A stretch of 9,994 bases of DNA, from contig DATGLH010000100.1 of assembly GCA_035294225.1 (NCBI GenBank), positions 1 to 9,994 on the forward strand. Direction: 5' to 3'. The position numbers and the translations under genes were made by a program. The notes under the pieces were generated by a model. That model saw only the letters and a list, made by a program, of their open reading frames with translations. It had not been told where the DNA came from and made no database searches. Positions 6,295 to 9,994 of this stretch are shown here, in pieces (position 1 is the first letter of the stretch; each line of letters begins with the position of its first letter). Source of the stretch: Trebonia sp035294225. GTDB taxonomy: Bacteria; Actinomycetota; Actinomycetes; Streptosporangiales; Streptosporangiaceae.

Positions 6295-7832
6295 CCGTCA
6301 CGGCGCAAGCCGGACGGCCGCGGGCCATTCCCGTCCGCAACCCCTACACCGGGGAGGTGGACTACGAGATCACCCCGCCCTCCCCCGAGGAGCTGGCGCG
6401 GACCTGCCAGCGCCTGCGCGACGCGCAGGTCAGGTGGGCCGCCGCCCCGCTCGGGCACCGCATCGAGGTGATGACCCGGTGGGCGGACGAGCTGGACGCG
6501 GCCTACGGCCCGCTGTCGGCGGCCGACTTCGCCGACACCGGCGGCTGCCTGATCTCGCTCATGTCACCGCGCATCGTCGCGTCCCACGTGCGCGCCTGGG
6601 CGGCCGACGCGCCGACGGTGCTCGCCGCGGCGGCCAGGCAGGGCACGAGCTCGATCATGCCGTCCGTCTCGTTCCGCACCCAGCTGGTGCCGTACCCGCT
6701 CGTCGGCGTGATCAGCCCGTGGAACGGCCCGCTGATGCTGTCCTGCCTCGACCCGGTGCCGGCGCTGTTCGCCGGCAGCGCGGTGATCGTCAAGCCGAGC
6801 GAGGTGGCGCCGCGGTTCACCGAGCCGCTGCTCGACACCATCCGCGCCGCCGGCGAGCTCGCCGAGGTCTTCACGTTCGTCACCGGCGACGGCCAGACCG
6901 GCCAGGAGCTGATCCAGAACGTTGACCTGCTCTGCTTCACCGGCTCGGTGCCCAACGGGCGCAAGGTCGCCGAGGCGTGCGCGCGGCGGCTGATCCCGGC
7001 CTACCTGGAGCTCGGCGGCAAGGACCCGGCGATCGTCACCAGGACCGCCGACCTGGAGGCGGCGGCGACCGCGGTGCTGCGCGGCGCGGCGTTCGGCACC
7101 GGCCAGGTGTGCTTTTCCATCGAGCGGATCTACGTGCACGAGGATGTGCACGATGAGTTCGTGGAACTGCTGGTCGGCAAGGCGCGGCGGCTGCGGCTCA
7201 ACTACCCGGACGCGGGTGAGGGCGAGATCGGCCCGTTCGGCCATGAGCGGCAGGCGCGGATCGCCGATGAGCACCTCGCCGACGCGGTGGCCAAGGGCGC
7301 CGTCGTCCGGACCGGCGGCCCGGTCGAGCGGCTGGGCGGCGGCTACTTCATGCGGCCGACCGTGCTCACCGAGGTGACCCACGACATGCTGCTGATGCGG
7401 GAGGAGTCCTTCGCGCCGTTCCTGCCGGTCATGCGGTTCCGCACCGAAGACGAGGCGGTGCGGCTCGCCAACGACAGCCACTACGGGCTGTCCGCGGCCG
7501 TCCTCGCGGGCACCCCGGAGGAGGCCGCGCGGATCGGAGAGCGGATCAACGCGGGCACGGTCAGCCTTCAGGACACCTTCCTGACGCTGTTCAAGACCCG
7601 GGACATCGGCACCAACTCGTTCGGCGACTCCGGGCTGGGCGGCGACCGCACCGGACCCGGGTCTATCCTGCGGTTCCTGAGGAAGAAGGCGCTGCTGACG
7701 CAGACCGCCCCGCCCGTTCCGCTGTCCCGCCCCCCGTCCCAGGGGACCGGAACCCCCCGGCCGCAGGACTGGCCTGCCGGCCGCGCCGGGCCCGCGCCGG
7801 CCCGGCTGGACCAGCCGAAGGAGCACGAGTGA
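6291..7832 (+). CDS. NAD(P)-dependent aldehyde dehydrogenase with a proline-rich C-terminal tail, 513 aa
   Basis: Known role: oxidation of an aldehyde to its carboxylic acid through a cysteine thiohemiacetal. Seen: ALDH motifs in order: ISPWNGPLML (N145), VIVKPSEVAP (K168), CFTGSVPNGRKV (about 215-226), YLELGGKDPAIV (general base E240), GTGQVCFSIERIYV (catalytic C274), LMREESFAPFLPVMRF (about 368-383) and NDSHYGLSAAV (about 394-404). All key residues are present. The ALDH fold should end near KALLTQ (about 471). The last 40 or so residues are rich in Pro, Gly, Ala and Arg and look like read-through of former spacer. ATG 6291 overlaps the SnoaL-like stop (ATGA); its own stop overlaps the next GTG (GTGA). 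Inference: converts aldehydes made by the cleavage oxygenase, or by the alcohol dehydrogenase downstream, into acids for the decarboxylase. Aromatic aldehydes are favoured by context only. Confidence 0.92.
   Translation: MTVTAQAGRPRAIPVRNPYTGEVDYEITPPSPEELARTCQRLRDAQVRWAAAPLGHRIEVMTRWADELDAAYGPLSAADFADTGGCLISLMSPRIVASHVRAWAADAPTVLAAAARQGTSSIMPSVSFRTQLVPYPLVGVISPWNGPLMLSCLDPVPALFAGSAVIVKPSEVAPRFTEPLLDTIRAAGELAEVFTFVTGDGQTGQELIQNVDLLCFTGSVPNGRKVAEACARRLIPAYLELGGKDPAIVTRTADLEAAATAVLRGAAFGTGQVCFSIERIYVHEDVHDEFVELLVGKARRLRLNYPDAGEGEIGPFGHERQARIADEHLADAVAKGAVVRTGGPVERLGGGYFMRPTVLTEVTHDMLLMREESFAPFLPVMRFRTEDEAVRLANDSHYGLSAAVLAGTPEEAARIGERINAGTVSLQDTFLTLFKTRDIGTNSFGDSGLGGDRTGPGSILRFLRKKALLTQTAPPVPLSRPPSQGTGTPRPQDWPAGRAGPAPARLDQPKEHE
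7785..7806 (+). promoter_or_regulatory. GC-rich hairpin inside the ALDH tail, upstream of the ADH ribosome site
   Basis: GCCGGGCC (7785-7792) and GGCCCGGC (7799-7806) are perfectly complementary, giving an 8-bp all-GC stem with a 6-nt loop. It ends 11 nt before the AAGGAG site (7818-7823) of the ADH gene. It may slow ribosomes, protect the mRNA, or be a relic of a former intercistronic region. GC-rich DNA makes such stems fairly common by chance. Confidence 0.35.
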
Positions 7833-8932
7833 AGATCCGAGCCGCCGTTGCCTGGGAGGCAGGCGCGCCGCTGTCGATCGAGGAGCTCGACCTCGACGAC
7901 CCGCGCGACGACGAGATCCTCGTCAGGAACGAGGCCGTCGGCGTCTGCCACACCGATGACAACGCCCGGCTGGGCCGGGTCCCGGTCGTGTTCCCGATCA
8001 TCCTCGGGCACGAGGGCGCGGGCGTCGTCGAACGCACCGGTTCGCAGGTGACCAGGGTCAGGCCGGGGGACCGGGTGCTGTTCACGCCGGATTACTGCGG
8101 CCGCTGCGAGCAGTGCGTGCTCGGCCGTACCCCGTACTGCGACGAGGCCGTCGCCGTGACCTTCACCGGCACCCGGCTGGACGGCTCGCCGCGTGCTCAC
8201 CAGGACGGCAAGCCGGTGCGCGCCGCCTTCTTCGGCCAGTCCAGCTTCGCCACGCACAGCCTGGTCACCGAGCGGAACATCGTCCCCGTCCCCAAGGACG
8301 CGCCGCTGCATTACCTTGCCGGGTTCACCTGCGGTGTGCAGGCCGGCGCGGGCGCCCTGCTCAACGCGATGCCGGTCGGCCCCGGCCGCACGGCGGCGGT
8401 CTTCGGCACCGGCGCGGTCGGCCTGGCCGCCGTGATGGCCGCCAGTGCTTCCGGCGCGGACGAGATCATCGCCGTGGACCGCGTCGCCCACCGTCTCAAG
8501 CTCGCCGTGGAGCTGGGCGCCACCCACGCCATCGACACGACCGGCCGGGAGCTCGCCGACGTGACCGCCGAAATCGTCAAGGTGACCCGCAAGGGCGTCA
8601 ACGTGGCCCTGGACACGACCGGCAACCCGGCCGTGATCATGGCCGCGGTGGAGTCGCTCGCGACGCACGGCACCGCGTCCGTCGTCACGAGCAGCGGCGC
8701 GCCGATCACCGTTCCGCCGGGCAGCCTGCTGCTGAAAGGCCGGCGGCTGCGCGGCACCGTGGGCGGCGACATCTCCCCGGTCGTGTTCATCCCGCGGCTG
8801 CTCGACCTGCACGCCCGCGGCCGCTTCCCGGTCGACCGGCTGGTGAGGAACTACCCGTTCCCGGAGGTCGCCGCGGCGATCGCGGATTCCCTGTCGGGCG
8901 CGACCGTCAAGCCGGTCCTCACGTTCGGCTGA
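7829..8932 (+). CDS. Zinc-dependent alcohol dehydrogenase, aryl/benzyl-alcohol dehydrogenase-like, 367 aa
   Basis: Known role: NAD-dependent interconversion of alcohol and aldehyde. Seen: catalytic zinc ligands C40 (VGVCHTD), H61 (LGHEGAGVVE) and C168 (FTCGVQAGAG); the structural zinc loop C90-x2-C93-x2-C96-x7-C104; the Rossmann motif VFGTGAVGLAA (191-201); and AVDRV with D217, fitting NAD rather than NADP preference. The arrangement is that of the class III / aryl-alcohol dehydrogenase branch of the medium-chain superfamily (XylB-like), and the length is normal. GTG 7829 overlaps the ALDH stop (GTGA), with AAGGAG (7818-7823) 5 nt upstream, so it has a strong site of its own. Last gene of the coupled operon; no clear terminator follows. 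Inference: it feeds alcohols to the ALDH, or detoxifies aldehydes from the cleavage oxygenase by reduction. Confidence 0.92.
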   Translation: MKIRAAVAWEAGAPLSIEELDLDDPRDDEILVRNEAVGVCHTDDNARLGRVPVVFPIILGHEGAGVVERTGSQVTRVRPGDRVLFTPDYCGRCEQCVLGRTPYCDEAVAVTFTGTRLDGSPRAHQDGKPVRAAFFGQSSFATHSLVTERNIVPVPKDAPLHYLAGFTCGVQAGAGALLNAMPVGPGRTAAVFGTGAVGLAAVMAASASGADEIIAVDRVAHRLKLAVELGATHAIDTTGRELADVTAEIVKVTRKGVNVALDTTGNPAVIMAAVESLATHGTASVVTSSGAPITVPPGSLLLKGRRLRGTVGGDISPVVFIPRLLDLHARGRFPVDRLVRNYPFPEVAAAIADSLSGATVKPVLTFG

Positions 8933-8949
8933 CCGGCCGCGGATCTATT

Positions 8950-8971
8950 TGACGTGTCAGGTAAAATACTT
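8950..8971 (+). promoter_or_regulatory. Candidate promoter/operator of the FMN reductase gene
   Basis: The 66-nt gap after the ADH stop is noticeably AT-richer than its surroundings. It contains TGAC-GT-GTCA (8950-8959, perfect 4-bp arms) followed 2 nt later by TAAAAT (8962-8967), a good -10 hexamer by form. No well-spaced -35 was recognised, since TTGACG at 8949-8954 is too close. A second imperfect repeat, AGGTA-AAA-TACTT (8959-8971), overlaps the -10. The layout suits an activator- or repressor-controlled promoter. Confidence 0.4.
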
Positions 8972-8990
8972 CCGGAATGCGAAACATCCC

Positions 8991-8995
8991 GGAGG
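8991..8995 (+). promoter_or_regulatory. Ribosome binding site deciding the FMN reductase start
   Basis: GGAGG lies 6 nt before GTG 9002, in frame with the long ORF. The upstream in-frame GTG 8954 lies inside the candidate operator, has no ribosome site, and would add 16 residues with no family similarity. Confidence 0.75.
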
Positions 8996-9001
8996 TCGCC
9001 T

Positions 9002-9574
9002 GTGGCTCAGCCCGTCTTGCGGATCATCATCGGCAGCACCCGCCCCGGCCGCGTGGGGGGCGCCGTCGCCGCCTGGATCGCCCGGCGCGCCGAGGAGCAC
9101 GGCGGCTTCGACGTCCAGGTCACCGACCTGGCCGAACTGGACCTGCCGATGTTCAACGAGCCGGATCACCCGCGGCTGAGGCGGTACGTCCACCAGCACA
9201 CCAAAGACTGGAGCGCGCTCGTCGACGGCTCCGACGCGTTCGTCTTCGTGACGCCCGAGTACAACTTCGCGTTCAACGCGGCGATCAAGAACGCCATCGA
9301 CTACCTGCACACCGAGTGGCAGCACAAGGCAGCCGGGATCGTCAGCTACGGTGGCGTCGCGGCCGGCACCCGGGCCGCGCAGATGCTGAAGCAGGTTCTC
9401 ACGGCGCTGAAGGTCATGCCGGTGCCGGAGGCGGTGAACATCCCGTTCGTCCGCGAGTACCTCGACGAGGACGGGCGGTTCAAGCCGGCCGAGGCCATGG
9501 ACGCGTCGGCGACCGCGATGCTCGACGAGCTACTGCGCTGGACCGCATCGCTGCGCCCGCTGCGGGCCCGCTAG
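9002..9574 (+). CDS. NAD(P)H-dependent FMN reductase (flavodoxin-like fold), 190 aa
   Basis: Seen: a hydrophobic first strand then IIIGSTRPGR, the GSxRxxR FMN-phosphate loop (11-17); DAFVFVTPEYNFAFNAAIKN (79-97), with the PEYN motif lining the flavin; and GIVSYGGVAAGTRA (112-125), the third FMN-contacting loop. Size is typical of the NADPH-dependent FMN reductase/azoreductase/quinone reductase family. Known: such enzymes reduce FMN, quinones or azo dyes, some by two-electron transfer to limit quinone toxicity. GTG 9002 is chosen for its GGAGG site; similarity starts within the first few residues. It is separated from the operon by 69 nt with its own candidate promoter, so it is probably separately regulated yet functionally linked, for example supplying reduced flavin or removing quinones formed from phenolic products. 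The exact acceptor cannot be inferred. Confidence 0.9.
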   Translation: MAQPVLRIIIGSTRPGRVGGAVAAWIARRAEEHGGFDVQVTDLAELDLPMFNEPDHPRLRRYVHQHTKDWSALVDGSDAFVFVTPEYNFAFNAAIKNAIDYLHTEWQHKAAGIVSYGGVAAGTRAAQMLKQVLTALKVMPVPEAVNIPFVREYLDEDGRFKPAEAMDASATAMLDELLRWTASLRPLRAR

Positions 9575-9654
9575 GCGGTCCGGGCTCTCCCGCGCCCCTC
9601 CTTGGTCCAGGTGTCCCCGGCGTCGCGGCGGCGGGCTGGCTGTTTCGCGCTCAT
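9571..9654 (-). pseudogene. Truncated TetR-like regulator 5' end (27 codons)
   Basis: Seen: ATG 9654-9652 on the minus strand has an excellent GGAGG (9664-9660) 5 nt upstream and a strong promoter and palindrome before that. The ORF runs 27 codons to TAG 9573-9571, overlapping the end of the FMN reductase gene tail to tail. Its N-terminal part, RRRDAGDTWTKE, resembles the leader of TetR regulators, where R-x-x-T-R-x-K-E precedes the helix-turn-helix. No continuation (ILDAA...LF) is found in any frame beyond the KE. Inference: the 5' remnant of a TetR gene whose body was lost by deletion or rearrangement, leaving promoter, operator and ribosome site intact. A genuine small protein or leader peptide is an alternative. 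The TetR identification rests on few residues. Confidence 0.4.
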
Positions 9655-9700
9655 GGTGTCCTCCGTAAGGCGGCATGCAACGGAAGCGGCCCACCCCGGT

Positions 9701-9729
9701 AGCGTACTTATACTGTAAGTAACAGTCAA
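9701..9729 (-). promoter_or_regulatory. Minus-strand sigma-70-type promoter
   Basis: Reading the minus strand, TTGACT (-35, 9729-9724) and TACGCT (-10, 9706-9701) are separated by exactly 17 nt, both good matches to the actinobacterial housekeeping consensus. Transcription would start near 9695 and run about 40 nt before the ATG at 9654. The 17-bp palindrome at 9705-9721 occupies most of the spacer, as expected for repression by steric block. Confidence 0.7.
9705..9721. promoter_or_regulatory. 17-bp palindrome in the promoter spacer, TetR-type operator candidate
   Basis: TACTTA (9705-9710) - TACTG - TAAGTA (9716-9721) has perfect 6-bp arms around 5 nt. Size, AT-richness within a high-GC genome, and position between -35 and -10 fit a TetR-family operator. 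Only the remnant ORF lies downstream, so a functional cognate repressor, if any, is encoded elsewhere. Confidence 0.6.
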
Positions 9730-9828
9730 TCACTATGAGTCGTCGCCGGGGACGCGCCGCCCGGGCAGCCGCCGCGCGGCGGACGCATTCCCCGCAGCCG
9801 TGCGCCCGCTTTGCCCGAACCTCAGCCC
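9730..9828. other. Non-coding spacer, no feature recognised
   Basis: No ORF here has a family signature, ribosome site or typical coding pattern. A long open frame crosses this stretch on the minus strand (9976-9530), but its translation is low-complexity Arg/Gly/Ala and continues through the tandem repeat and the promoter, so I treat it as non-coding. Confidence 0.6.
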
Positions 9829-9928
9829 GTGACCCGCGCCGCCGGGCCCTGGCCCGCGCCGCCCGGCCGTGACCCGCGCCGCCGGGCCGTGACCCGCGCC
9901 GCCCGGCCGTGACCCGCGCCGCCCGGCC
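9829..9928. repeat. Tandem repeat, five 20-bp GC-rich units
   Basis: Five head-to-tail units of consensus GTGACCCGCGCCGCCSGGCC start at 9829, 9849, 9869, 9889 and 9909. A partial sixth (GTGATCCG) runs 9929-9936. Units 1 and 3 have G at the S position; units 2, 4 and 5 have C. Unit 2 begins CTGGCCC instead of GTGACCC. GCCGGGC of unit 3 is complementary to GCCCGGC of unit 4, so neighbouring variants can form hairpins. The 20-bp period is not a multiple of three, which argues against coding. Confidence 0.92.
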
Positions 9929-9936
9929 GTGATCCG

Positions 9937-9994
9937 GTAAGATTTTTACACCTATAGCCGATTTTTCTTTCTTCATGAAGGTTTTTCGGCATTG
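9937..9994. other. Abrupt AT-rich segment with nested inverted repeats at the window edge
   Basis: GC content falls sharply straight after the tandem repeat. The segment holds GTAA-GATTT-TTAC (about 9937-9949), a perfect 10-bp palindrome CTTCATGAAG (9971-9980), and flanking GCCGA (9957-9961) / TCGGC (9986-9990). It could be a promoter/operator for a gene beyond the window, or an insertion boundary. It is cut by the window end, so no call is made. Confidence 0.5.

Noticed and set aside
8954..9001. Upstream GTG start for the FMN reductase
   Set aside because: No ribosome site, overlaps the candidate operator, and the added residues do not resemble the family.
9829..9928. CRISPR array
   Set aside because: The 20-bp units are head to tail with no spacers between them, and no cas genes are present.
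9530..9976. Minus-strand 148-codon frame across the promoter and tandem repeats
   Set aside because: Translation is repeat-derived Arg/Gly/Ala, and it crosses a strong promoter and a non-triplet 20-bp repeat; no credible ribosome site for it was recognised.

Overview
The window is very GC-rich, has strong third-position G/C, uses GTG as well as ATG starts, and contains tightly coupled genes with 4-base stop/start overlaps. This points to a high-GC actinomycete chromosome. The genus cannot be read from the sequence.

Region 1 (1-2215) is accessory and partly decayed. It begins inside a thiamine-diphosphate (ThDP) enzyme gene broken over three reading frames, with its cofactor-binding region missing. 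An intact CmcJ/NvfI-type non-heme iron oxidoreductase follows (696-1541). A convergent Phd/YefM-VapC type antitoxin-toxin pair (1568-2193, minus strand) is wrecked by apparent indels and by loss of a conserved PIN-domain aspartate. A 10-bp inverted repeat, which arises from a tandem duplication of the end of the CmcJ-like gene, lies between the convergent genes.

Region 2 (2395-8932) is an intact plus-strand operon of six genes: carotenoid/stilbene cleavage oxygenase, alpha/beta hydrolase (HSL-like), amidohydrolase of the 2,3-dihydroxybenzoate/gamma-resorcylate decarboxylase type, SnoaL-like small protein, aldehyde dehydrogenase and zinc aryl-alcohol-type dehydrogenase. Four of the five junctions are GTGA/ATGA overlaps and the fifth is a 2-nt gap, so the products are probably made together. 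The combination suggests catabolism of an aromatic or polyene compound: ester hydrolysis, oxidative C=C cleavage to aldehydes, oxidation to carboxylic acids, then decarboxylation. The substrate and exact order are inference.

Region 3 (8933-9994) has a separately controlled NAD(P)H-dependent FMN reductase (9002-9574). Facing it is a minus-strand promoter with an embedded 17-bp palindrome, which drives only a 27-codon ORF resembling the start of a TetR regulator. Beyond this lie gene-free DNA, a 20-bp tandem repeat (five copies), and an abrupt AT-rich stretch to the window end.
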